NCBI GenBank assembly: GCA_029216955.1
Contig: JANAVB010006998.1
Span: 1,435,800-1,499,799, forward strand
Reading direction: 5' to 3'
Source of the DNA: Iris pallida
Lineage: Eukaryota; Streptophyta; Magnoliopsida; Asparagales; Iridaceae
Length of the DNA stretch: 64,000 bases
Shown here: positions 1-10,329 of the stretch, piece after piece
Layout of the letters: every line of letters starts with the position of its first letter
How positions within the stretch are numbered: position 1 is the first letter of the stretch
Translations under genes and position numbers: made by a program
Notes under the pieces: generated by a model
Databases searched by the model: none
Told to the model about the DNA's origin: nothing
Seen by the model: only the letters and a program-made list of their open reading frames with translations

Positions 1-39
1 ACGTTCTCGTGCCCTTACTCTAGGGTGCGGGTCGTGACA
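1..39 (+). repeat. Element A: last 39 bp of 5' LTR
   Basis: This stretch ends GGGTCGTGACA and aligns base for base, with two differences, to 25245-25283. The rest of this LTR lies left of the window. Confidence 0.8.
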
Positions 40-48
40 CGTTTTTAG

Positions 49-66
49 TGGTGGCCCATGCAGGTC
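49..66 (+). other. Element A: primer-binding site, tRNA-Ile type
   Basis: TGGTGGCCCATGCAGGTC lies 9 nt downstream of the LTR end. It is the exact complement of the last 18 nt of plant tRNA-Ile(AAU) including CCA, as I recall that tRNA. Element C has the same 18-mer and element B has it with two mismatches. It begins TGG, as a primer-binding site should, but it is not the initiator-Met site usual for many plant LTR elements. Confidence 0.7.
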
Positions 67-3000
67 GAGATTTGCATTAGTACGATTTCGTAGTAGCGCA
101 ACGACTTAGTTGTACTACTATGAGCCTGCTATAGGATATATAAATTAAGGTGTTAGGATGAGAGGATACTCAATCACTGTTAGGATTCATTGAGAGATTC
201 TTGGGATGACCCTTGAGAATCTCATTTTGAATTCCGATTTAAACTCCTTTTCCTTGTTTTGATTCACCTTTTCCCTTGATTTGAATTTGATTTTGTGGAT
301 TCATTGTAGAACTTTGAATCCTGGTATTAGTTGATGATTTTGACAAAATTTTGTAGTTGTTGATTTAATTTTGTATTTAGATTAATATTTTCAAATCCAA
401 GGTACTCAATCACACTTAGGATTCTTTGAGAGATTTCTGGGACGATCCCTGAGAAACTCATTTTGAACTTCAATTGGAATTCTTTTTCCTCTTGTTTGGA
501 TTCACCCTTATTCCTTGCTATTGAATTTAAGCTTGATGGGTTCCTCTCGTTTGAACCGATGAGAAGGAACATATCTTCATTATTCTTTCTCGCCATTATT
601 CCCTTGCATTCTTATTTACCTCTTATCTTAAACTCTGTCTCATTACATTAATTACCCATATCTTGTCGTCCCTACCAAATGTACTTTGAAACCCTTGAAT
701 CTTCGTATCTTTTGCATAGGGGAAGGCTAAGGAAGTGACGTAAATTATGTAGCTCAGAGAAGACGTAACTAGTTATTTTATGATGATCTAAAGGAAATCA
801 AATGTGGAGTGTTCCATATGGAAACTTCAGATAGAAATGTGGTAAAGGTCTCGAATAGAATAAAGAGATGTATACTGCTAATCTGGAAATAATTACATTT
901 AGAGAAATTTTGGGGTTATGAGATAGTTTATAGGTGTATTCAAAACTAATGAGGATATCAGAGGTCAACCTAGTTTTGAGAACTTAGAAAATCTTGGTTA
1001 TTGATTCTGGGGAAAACTTTTACTCTGAGGCTATATAGAAGGTTAGTAATGGAAATGAGAAGTTAATTGTGTTTAATAAGGATATTAAATAAGATGTTGC
1101 GAGAAAATGACTAGGGATAGAGAGAACACAAAGTTATGGAAGTTTTGAGATTGTTGTGAAATATTTTTAGGAGAATAATATTCAAGGGTGTATGTCGAAG
1201 AAAATATGAAAGTTGATTTTATGATGGAAGATAAGTTTTGTAAGGCCAAGAGATTTAAATTAAATAATACGAGGAGAACAATTTGAACAAGTTCAAGGAA
1301 TTCGTAAACGAGATTTAGAGGTTTTGGGTCAATTTTAAGACAAGGTGAAAGAACTTAAAATTTAAATAAATGGTTAATGTTGATTCCTAAATATGAGGGC
1401 TGTGCTTCAAGAGTGATGTTTGAAAATTGGGAATTGCCTACGGTAGTCATGGTAAGGGTTTAAGTAAAGGTTAAATTTTCATATGGAGACTGGTGAGGTA
1501 AAGATATGATTGGCAAGTTATGACCAGATGAACTTAAGAGTATCATAAGCAGATGACTAACTCGATCTTCATTATTTTTGTGCATTAATTACCACCTCTT
1601 GAACTCCCACTTTCTAATTAGGATCCTTGACGTTCCTTATCGTGACTTTGATATTCGGAATGTAATACTAGCTGTTACCCTCCAACAAATCTTATATGTA
1701 AGACCTAGACGAGCTCACCTTCGTGTAGGTATATCATGTCCTACTAAAACCCGTCTTCTTGTACTCTATTTTCTTGATATGATTTTCTGGTCAACTGGCT
1801 AAACTATAACCTCTACCATTATACTAAATTTCTTCTTATTTCAATTAGAAATCCAGCCTTGACTCAATTCTTTCGACCCGACATGTGATGGTGTTCTGCT
1901 TGTTTCCTTAGATGCTTAACCTTGTACCTTATCTGATTACTTGACCCGTTGGTTAAGAAACTTGGACTATGTAATTCCTTTCATCATTACCACCCTTATA
2001 TCTTGTGCTGCTAAATTAGCCTTAGTTTTGCAAGCTTATCTATTTTCGAGCTTGGTCATGACATATTTTATTGGGTGGCCACCTACTAACATATTGTCTA
2101 ATCAGAACCGGTACATGATGGTCTGATCAACCTATTGCACTTTAGTTCGCTTTTTCATGTATCAATCTACGAGAATGGAGACATAGTTAAACTTGACACT
2201 AGAGTCTCATTCGCGACAGCTTTGACAATTCTCCTTGAAATCTTTTCATCACCTATGAACCTCGTATTCGTACTCAGTCGAACTAAATTTAATCATGACC
2301 TGAACCTCCATCATTGGATGCTCGTGCTCATACTTTGATTTTATTGATTTTCCTTCTTGCCCAAATCTCGTTTTATCCTGAAATTGATCAACTTAGATCG
2401 TGTCAAGACAAAAATCTATTTGTGATTTGTTGTGCCTAAATTTTCAATTTTTGCTATTTTATAGAATATTAACCTTTTAATAATTTCTTAGTTGCTTGTT
2501 AATGACCAATTTTCATATAGGATGGTAGACAGCCCTACAACCTTGATGATTGTTGTTCCCTTACCTTCCCAATTAGGACACCCTAGATTGTTTGTGTGTT
2601 GATACCATAGTACTGTTTTGACCTAGAATGATTAGTGTACCTAGGTGAGACTTCCAACTGCTACGATATGCCCTGACCTTGTATACTATTCCTTCAAATT
2701 GCATGATTTCGATAAAAAAAAATTAGACCTTGATTATTGGGAGATAGGGACGTCACCCCATTAGTATCAGTTGTAGATATATATATAGGTTAGTCCTTGA
2801 TGTGGGGATGTGTGTCTATAAACATGTAGCTTATGAGATTTATGAGAGATTATAGTATCAGCCTTGATGGGATGTACTAGTCATTTGGTGAGCATAAATG
2901 TGTTATGCGAGATAGGGGCCTATATGTCTTAGTAATGCATCGTTCCTTTGGTAATAGAATATATTAATAGATGGTTAATAGGAAGATAATAGTTTGAGTA

Positions 3001-3270
3001 TACCTATAGCCTATGATCGGTTCTTTTTCATCCTTAGTTAAGACCACTTTAAAATAGGTCCAGTCCCTTGGATATAGGTTCCAGTCCATATTCTATTGAA
3101 GTTCCATTACCGCCGTACAGCAGAGCAGTATTGGAGGTATTCCTAGATTGACACTTTTTAGATGTTCGTTTATTATTCCAGTGTTAGGAAGTGTTACCTT
3201 AGATATTGGGTAGGTTAGAGGCTCTAGAAGGAGTGCTATCGATCTTAAATTTCAAGGACGAAATTTTTCT
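67..3270 (+). other. Element A: non-coding internal region
   Basis: About 3.2 kb of AT-rich DNA with stops in all frames. The few 60-75 codon frames show no domain. Short frames at 1578-1802, 1941-2126 and 2135-2338 fall in the block shared with element C, but the reading frame is not conserved there. I therefore regard the block as conserved DNA, perhaps packaging or dimerisation sequence, rather than a gene. Confidence 0.6.
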
Positions 3271-3284
3271 AAGGTGGGTAGAGT
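3271..3284 (+). other. Element A: polypurine tract
   Basis: AAGGTGGGTAGAGT directly precedes the LTR start TGTAGCACCC. It is preceded by the GGACGAAATTT stretch common at the 3' end of plant Ty3 elements. Equivalent tracts sit at 28017-28030 (element B, reverse strand) and 61573-61590 (element C, reverse strand). Confidence 0.7.
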
Positions 3285-4313
3285 TGTAGCACCCAATTTT
3301 CCAAATGAGGGTAATTTTGAAATTTCGTGTTTATAATTATTTTAATAATGATATTTAATTCATGATATGATTTTTGGTGATTTTAAATTATTTTAAAATT
3401 ATTTAAATTAATGACTTGTGGTTTTGACGTTTTGCTAGAGAAACCCTAGAGACTGTTTGACCTAGAGCCTAACCATGTGATTATGATATTTTAATATCAT
3501 TTTTGGCCTAATGATATTTTTGTATTTGACCTCTTTGAATTATTTTGATAGTATTTTATTATTTATGATATTGTTTTGGGGTTATTTGAGTCGGGTTCGA
3601 ATTTCAACTCAATCCGACTTGAAACGGGGACCTGGGGGGTAGTTTGACTCTAGTGGGACCCACACACTAGTTAGACATGGCCCACATGATATTAAATTTA
3701 GTCCACATGATAGAAATATTTTAGTTAGAGGTTAGACTAATTATTATGGATAAGGTTAGTGTGATTAGAGACTTTAGAATGACTAATTTAGCCCCAACCA
3801 ATTAGCCCTTTCCTAATACTCATAGAATAGGTTAGTAGGGGCTTTTGGACTTTTCCTAATAGGACAAAACCACCTTTATGGCCAGCCACAATAAGGATAG
3901 GGTTGAGCCTCCCATTTGTCATTATCCATCTATTTTTTCTCTCTCTTGTTCTTTCCCAAATTCCTAGAGAGCAATCCCATGCAATTTCTCCACCAAATCC
4001 TTCCATTTCACCACCAAAATCTTCTTCTTTCCTTCTCCATTCTAGCCAAGGAGGAAGCTACCCAAGTTTGGGAGGATTCAGAGCTCGTTCGTGTCCTTTT
4101 GGAATCTCTACGTGTCGGTGTCGCTCCGGAAAGGCTTTTCTTCGATTCGATCTACCGGGAGGTGTAAATCCCTTCTCCTTTTCATTTTCTCATACATATA
4201 GGTCTATTTTGAACCCATAGGAATGACCCCCATGGTTGTATCTCCATTTGTGTCCATTTTGTGTCCATTTGAAGGTCATAGGAGTGTCCTTTGTGTTGTG
4301 GATGTGTTCATGT

Positions 4314-4383
<70 letters not shown>

Positions 4384-4977
4384 AATGAGAGTGTATCTAT
4401 ATTTATATATGTAATAAATGGTTCATGATGATTATATAATCAAGTTTGTGAGTGTGGTTACTCATATTATTATTGCTATTGTTGTTGTAGATAATTAAGA
4501 TATATATTGTGTATTATTTTGGCTCAAACTATCTAAATCCGTCATGATTTTTATCCACGTTTTTAATTTCAGCCCTAACTTAGAAATGTCATAACTTCTA
4601 GCTCAAAGCTCAGTTTAATCTCTCGTTTTTTTTAAAAGAAGCGTAGTGAAGTTAGCTTTCCAAAAACATGTATTAGTAGGCCTAATTCTTTATGTAACTT
4701 TCTGGAAAATTATTTGAGTGTCAGCTGTACGAAAGACAAACACGTTCTCGGTGTTTTCGCGATTTCGGGTGTTTCTGGAAACGAAAACGCGATCCGTTTG
4801 AAGTTTCGGAAAGCTAACACATAGATCTATAACATACTTTAATCCTAGATTTTAATTCATGCTGAGATGGTATAATATTGATTATTAGTAGAAGTTACTA
4901 TTCGGCATATGCATTTTGTGCACCCTTGTGTGTAATATAATGTTCTATTTGATTTTAACCCATGTTAATGTATATAC
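3285..4977 (+). repeat. Element A: 3' LTR, first segment
   Basis: The LTR begins TGTAGCACCC after the polypurine tract. It runs as AT-rich non-coding DNA to the copia insertion, whose target copy TATAC is at 4973-4977. It contains an AT microsatellite at 4316-4380. Short overlapping frames at 3788-4220 show no domain. No protein-coding gene is visible. Confidence 0.7.
4316..4380. repeat. (AT)n microsatellite
   Basis: About 32 uninterrupted AT dinucleotides. The IYIYIY frame read through it is an artefact. Confidence 0.95.
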
Positions 4978-5221
4978 TGTTGGTGCTTTATTTACATGGA
5001 GAGAGCTTGCTCTCAACATACCTTGTAAAATTTTAGTCCCACATTGGAAAAGCACCATGAGTTATCTCAACATATATACTTGGGTGTGTTGTTGAGAGAT
5101 GCACATGGGGTGGTGACCCTAAGGAGGGAACCATGTGGGTGATTTTACTAGGAGGTAAGAATAAGGCTCCAGGATTAAGCATTAATGCTTCTGTCATTCT
5201 CTTGGATTAATTCCACTTGGA

Positions 5222-5244
5222 GCTAAGCCCCAAAGGGGCTTAGC
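5222..5244. other. Perfect hairpin in copia LTR
   Basis: GCTAAGCCCC, loop AAA, GGGGCTTAGC: a 10-bp perfect stem with a 3-nt loop. The same hairpin is intact at 12778-12800 and, on the other strand, at 11341-11363. Confidence 0.85.
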
Positions 5245-5512
5245 GACTCGGACTCGGACTCGGACTCGGACTCGGACTCGGGCTCGATGGGCTCATGAGG
5301 CGTAATGTGGCATTTTGTTGGCGCACTTTGCACTTAGCACGTCAGCAGTCTTATACGGCATGCGGCTCATATGCGGCCTCATGCGGCTCATGCGGCTCAT
5401 GCGGCTCATGCGGTCCATGCGGCTCATGCGGTCCATGCGGTTCATGCGGTCCATGCGGCTCATGCGGCACATGCGGTCCATGCGGCCCAAGCGGCCCAAG
5501 CGGTCCATGCGG
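5245..5512. repeat. GACTCG hexanucleotide run plus ATGCGGCTC-type minisatellite
   Basis: GACTCG is repeated about six times to 5285. From about 5358 a 9-bp unit of the form GCGGCTCAT (variants GCGGTCCAT, GCGGCCCAA) repeats about 16 times. Several frames through it give MRLMRL, HAAHAV or CGSCGS strings in all phases, which marks it as a repeat and not a gene. Confidence 0.9.
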
Positions 5513-5602
5513 CCAGGCTGCTGCTGCTGCTGCCGCATGGAGGGCTACGCTGACTGTGCAGATTTCAAATCGGTTATGGAAAGGGTGAATCAATGCGATT
5601 AA

Positions 5603-5735
5603 TTCAGATCCTATCTTTGTGGGATTTGAATTAATTTTGTTACTATATTTGTGGGATTTGAATTAATTCAGTTCCTATCTTTGTGGGATTTGAATTAATT
5701 CGTTGCTATCTTTTTGTGATTTGATTCAATCTTTC
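5603..5735 (+). promoter_or_regulatory. Four tandem 38-bp units upstream of the LTR TATA box
   Basis: Units built around CTATCTTTGTGGGATTTGAA repeat four times, ending about 40 bp before the TATA box. Repeated blocks in this position in copia LTRs can act as enhancers (Tnt1 is the known precedent), so a regulatory role is inferred. The same array is in the 3' LTR (13222-13355) and the inverted solo LTR (about 10845-10980). Confidence 0.6.
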
Positions 5736-5773
5736 CATAACTGAAGAGGCGGCTAGGGTTTCCACCCTCTCTC

Positions 5774-5780
5774 TATAAAT
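5774..5780 (+). promoter_or_regulatory. TATA box of copia 5' LTR
   Basis: TATAAAT within CTCTCTATAAATACTC, placed about 460 bp before the LTR end. It is kept in the 3' LTR near 13395 and in the inverted solo LTR near 10790 (reverse strand). Confidence 0.75.
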
Positions 5781-6258
5781 ACTCTCTTCTGGCCTCCTTT
5801 GTGACTACTACGAAAATACAAGTCAGAAAAGGAGAAAGAGAGAGAGAGAGCTGCTGCCGCCATTGCAAGTCCATCTGAGGAGTCAGAACAGAGGTGACAT
5901 TGAGCGTTCCACAAGTTATTCAACTTGCTGGTTCCTGGAAGCAGATCGTGTGGGGCAAATCTTGCTTTGAGCAACGGTGTTTTGACACTCCAGTATTGTT
6001 CTTCTTCTCATCTCTCTCTAGTGTTATTGTAACTCGTTCTGTCCCAATTGCAACACGTTTGCAAGGAAGAACAAGAGATCTTCTCTTCTCTTTTTCTCTC
6101 CTTCAGATTGTAATTTGGCTATTTGATATTTTGAACCGTCGTAGATCTTGAGTTTGATCACTGCAAAGTTTTGTGGGACATCTCAGATCTCGATTGCATC
6201 TGTTTTTCATCTTTGATCAAGCCCCGGGACTAACAATCTCAAAGCAAGATCCGTATAG

Positions 6259-6996
6259 ATGGAAAACATTAATGCTTCGCTCCTCCAATCGGACTTCTGC
6301 AAGTTGAAAAAGTTCGATGGAAAGCACTATCAAGTCTGGAAGAGAAAGGTGTACCTAACTCTTCAACTGAAAGACGTTGATCATGTTCTGTTGGAGGAAG
6401 AACCCTCTGTTCCAGACACTGGATCTACTGCCGCCATCAATGCGGCTACCAAACTCCAGGCCAAGTGGAGAAGGGAAAATAGCATCTGCAGGCTTATCAT
6501 CCTGAATGCTATGGAGGACTCCCTGGCAGAATCCTACTCGAAGAAGGAACTTGCCAGAGACATATGGGAGTCTGTGGAAAATCTGTATGAAGAAGACAAG
6601 AACAGGAGCAAAATGTTTGTGGTTGAAAAATATCACAAATTGCTCTTTGAGGACGAAAAGTCCATGCTGCCACAGGTGAAGGAATTTCTGAAGCTGCGTC
6701 AGAAACTGGAAGACGAAGAGATGCCCCTTCCCGACAAGTTTGTCGTCGGAGGGATCGTCTCAAAACTTCCTGCTGGATGAAGTACCTTCTATGCAAGGAT
6801 GCACAGAAAGAAGCTAGACATTAGCTTGGGATATCTACTGCAAGAGATCCATGTTGAGGACGAGATGCGTTCCCAACAGAAGGTGGACACTCTGTCCAAA
6901 CAGTTGGCTAAAGCCAATCTTGTGCAGACGAGAGATTCCAAGGGGAAGCAGGCTGCTTCTCATCCCAAGAAGAAGGACTTCACTAATTTAAAGTGA
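6259..6996 (+). pseudogene. gag: Copia Gag, disrupted
   Basis: The frame opens with ATG at 6259, 23 bp after the 5' LTR. It encodes a retrotransposon Gag of the UBN2/copia type: an N-terminal KFDGKHYQVWKRKV stretch (about residues 16-30) and a charged helical core. This protein would form the virus-like particle that packages the element's RNA. A TGA at 6778-6780 interrupts the frame after 173 codons; the same frame continues to 6996 with a basic KKLDISLGYLLQEI region. The zinc knuckle that normally ends Gag is in the next frame (start of pol, from 6993), so a 1-nt frameshift lies near 6990. Both lesions look like decay. Confidence 0.88.
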
Positions 6997-9900
6997 AGGG
7001 TCCTTCTTTCAAGCAACAGAAGACTAAGTCCCACGTGACTTGTTACAATTGTGGCAAGAAAGGCCACTACAAGAGTGAATGCAGATCTAAGCCTAAACAA
7101 TCAGAGAAAGGTGAGCCTAATAAGGTTTTATTGGTTTCTAACTTTATTGCTATGATCGCACAGGTCACAAATGTGGGGGTTGACTCTGACTGGTGGATAG
7201 ACACTGGTGCGATTTGCCATGTCTGTTCTGGCAAGGAATGGTTCGTCACGTACCAGCCAATATCTGAGAAGGTTGTTATGGCGAACCAGGCCCAAGCTGA
7301 AGTTCTGGGGATCGGGACCGTGGAACTGAAACTCACTTCTGGGAACACTCTGACGCTTCAAGGTGTGAAGCATGTTCCTGCGATTGCCAAGAACCTGATC
7401 TCTGGGAGCCTGCTCTGCAACGCAGGCTTGAGGATGGACATCAACGCTGGTCAGATGGTTATGTCCAAGAAGGGAACATACTTCGGGAAGGCTTATCAAA
7501 TCGAAGGAATGTTTAAAATTCAACTTGTCAACCAGTTTGATGACATTAATGCAGTTGCATTTTCGGATTATTCTCTTGAGTTGTGGCATAATAGACTAGG
7601 ACATGTTCATTGTAAAAGAATCAACAAAATGTCTAGTCTAGGACTTATCTCCAAATGTGGGGGTAAGGTGGAGAAGTGTGAAGTGTGCGCTCAGACGAAG
7701 ATCACTAGAAAACCCTTTCATCGGGTCAATAGAAGCACAGATCTTCTGGAGTTGGTGCACTCCGATATCTGTGACTTCAAACATTTCTCCACGAAGGCCG
7801 GGATGAAGTATTTCATAACCTTCATCGACGACTTCTCAAAATACGCGTTCGTCTACTTGCTCAAGTCTAAAGACGAAGCTTTCGAGAAGTTCAGAGAGTT
7901 CAGGGCCGAGGCTGAACGGCAGACTGGACAACAACTCAAGAGGCTGAGAAGTGATCGAGGTGGGGAGTACAGGTCTCATGAATTCGCATCGTTCTGCAAA
8001 GAACATGGAATCATATGCGAGACTACTGCTCCATATTCTCCTCAATCCAACGGAGTAGCAGAGAGGAAGAACCGGACATTAACAGAAATGATGAATTCCA
8101 TGCTGCTCACTGCAGGTCTTCCAAAATGCTACTGGGGAGAAGCTGCATTAACGGCCACTTTCATTCTGAATAGAGTGCCATATGCAACTTCGGACGTAAC
8201 TCCTCATGAACTCTGGTTCAAAGTCAGACCCAACTTGAATGTCATTCGAGTGTGGGGGTGTCTGGCGTATATGAAGCTTCCAGATCTGAAGATTCAGAAG
8301 CTGGGTACAAGGACTACGAAGGCTATCTTCTTGGGGTATGCCGAGAAAAGTGATGCTCGGAGATTTTTTGATATTGAATCAAATCATATTATCGAATCTC
8401 GCGATGCTGAATACTTTGAAGACAAGTTCGCAAAAGACAAAAATATTGTTCTTTCGGACATTCCGGAAAATGATGTAGGTACTAATGAGACTGAAATCTC
8501 ATACGAGCCAGTAGTCCAAGAAGAAGCTGTTGTTGATGAAACAACTTTTGTACCAGAACTCGCCGAGCCGTCAGCTAAGCGAGCGAGGAGACCGAAAGAT
8601 TTCGGAGATGACTTTGTCACCTATCATGTGGAAGCAGATCCGCTTACCTATGATGAGGCGATGAAGACCAGAGATGCTATCTTCTGGAAGGAGGTAGTGA
8701 ATGACGAGTTTGACTCTATCACCTCCAATAACACATGGGTGTTGGTAGATCTACCTGAAGGAGAAAAGCCTATTGGATGTAAATGGATCTTCAAGAAGAA
8801 GATGAAGGCAGATGGAACTATTGACAAGTTCAAGGCCAGGCTGGTCGCCAAGGAATTTTCTTAGAAATAGGGGATAGACTACTTCGACACGTACGCTCCA
8901 GTAGCTCGGATGACCACCATCAGGATGTTAATCGCTCTAGCAGCTATACATAAGTTGGTGATACATCAGATGGATGTAAAGACAGCATTCCTGAATGGGG
9001 AGCTGACCGAAGAGATTTACATACAACAGCCAGATGGATTTGTCGTCAAAGGTCTTGAAGACAAAGTCTGCAAGTTGGTGAAATCATTATATGGTTTGAA
9101 GCAAGCTCCCAAGATGTGGCATGAGAAGTTTGACAAAGTTATTAGGTCAAACGGCTACAGAGTCAGCGAGACGGACAAATGTGTTTACACAAAGTTCGCT
9201 GATGGAAGAGGAGTCATCGTTTGTCTGTACGTGGACGACATGCTAATCCTAGGTACGGATATAGGATGTGTCACAGAGACAAAGAAGTTCCTCTCAACCA
9301 AGTTCAGTATGAAGGACTTGGGGGATGCAGATGTCATCTTGGGCATAAAGATCATCCGGACAGACACTGGAGTAGCGCTGTCACAATCTCACTATATTGA
9401 GAAGATGCTCACACGCTATGGGTATAAGGATCTTCCAGGGATCGATACGCCATACAGGTGTGATCAGAAGCTGAAGCCAAACTCGAGGGAAAGCGTCAGG
9501 CAGCTGGAGTATTCTAGCGTTATCGGAAGTTTGATGTACGCAACTACTGCCACAAGGCCTGACATAGCTTTCGCCGTGGGAATGCTGAGTCGGTTCACAA
9601 ACAACCCAGGGATTGAGCACTGGAAAGCTGTGAAGCGGGTGATGAGATATCTCAAGAAGACTCAGACATATGCACTGCACTACAACGGGTATCCGACAGT
9701 AGTGGAAGGCTTCAGTGATGCTAGCTGGTGTTCAGAGGTGGAAAGCGAGAGATCCACAGGTGGATATGTCTTTTCCTTGGGTGGAGCTGCTATATCGTGG
9801 AAGTCGAAGAAGCAGACTATACTCTCTCGTTCCTCCATAGAATCTGAATTCTATGCACTTGAAACTGTAGCAAATGAAGCAGAATGGCTTCGGGAGCTCA

Positions 9901-10175
9901 TGTATGATCTTCCAGTGGTTGGGGCTCAGATACCGACAATTCCGATATACTGTAACAACCAGGCGACTGCGGCGGTAGCATCAAATGATCTCTTCAACGG
10001 GAAGAAGAGGACTGTGCGGTTGAAGCACAGGGCAGTACACGATCTTATCAAAAGAGGTGTAATTGCAGTGGTTGATGTTCAGAGTCAGGAGAACCTGGCA
10101 GATCCGTTCACAAAGGGACTCAAGCGCCAGTTGGTCGATGACACAGCTTGTAAAATGGGTTTAAAGGCATTCTGA
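6993..10175 (+). pseudogene. pol: Copia Pol: zinc knuckle, protease, integrase, RT, RNase H; two in-frame stops
   Basis: One frame runs 1060 codons. In order: zinc knuckle CYNCGKKGHYKSEC (residues about 17-30); aspartic protease with WIDTGA (about 68); GAG-pre-integrase LELWHNRLGH (about 196); integrase core with Asp in HSDICDF, Asp in RSDRGGEY and Glu in NGVAERKNRT; RT with MDVKTAFLNGEL and the catalytic YVDDM; RNase H ending LADPFTKGL. Protease before integrase before RT defines Ty1/copia. Two TAG codons at 8862-8864 and 8868-8870 lie just before the RT core; the frame continues unchanged beyond them, so they are nonsense changes. The zinc knuckle at the start properly belongs to Gag and was separated by the upstream frameshift. 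Confidence 0.93.
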
Positions 10176-10329
10176 TAGTGTGTCTTTGTAATCCTACCAT
10201 AAAGTTTTATGCTATTAGTTCAAAGAGAAATCTACTAGGCATCTAACTTTTTGTTCAAAGGAGGATCACTAACTGGGAAACTATCAGGTAACAGTGGGTA
10301 CTTGTTCTCTGGAACATGGAAGGGATACG
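10176..10329 (+). other. Copia 3' untranslated segment before solo LTR
   Basis: Non-coding stretch after the pol stop. It ends in ATACG (10325-10329), the left target copy of the nested solo LTR. Confidence 0.6.

Larger units (their letters stand above)
4978..6235 (+). repeat. Copia 5' LTR (1258 bp)
   Basis: The LTR carries, in order, a perfect 23-bp hairpin (5222-5244), a GACTCG hexanucleotide run (5245-5285), a GCGGCTCAT-type minisatellite (about 5358-5512), four copies of a 38-bp AT-rich unit (about 5603-5735), and a TATA box (5774-5780). The minisatellite length and pattern differ among the three LTR copies of this family here. Confidence 0.93.

Noticed and set aside
49..66. Possible tRNA gene fragment
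   Set aside because: Only the 3' terminal 18 nt, in antisense and next to an LTR end, are present: this is a primer-binding site, not a tRNA gene.
1578..2338. Three short + strand frames in element A interior
   Set aside because: They overlap the block shared with element C, but the frames are not conserved there and show no domain.
4223..4414. Open frame with IYIYIY repeats
   Set aside because: It reads through an AT microsatellite. The same applies to frames at 30910-31263 and 47671-47976.
5241..5520. CRISPR-like array
   Set aside because: The units are contiguous 6- and 9-bp repeats without spacers, in plant DNA.
5293..5602. Six overlapping frames (CGSCGS, MRLMRL, HAAHAV, GPHEPH)
   Set aside because: They are different phases of the 9-bp minisatellite in the copia LTR. 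The same applies to 10965-11290 and 12857-13225.
6355..9680. Antisense frames opposite copia gag-pol
   Set aside because: They are shadows of the coding strand with no domains.
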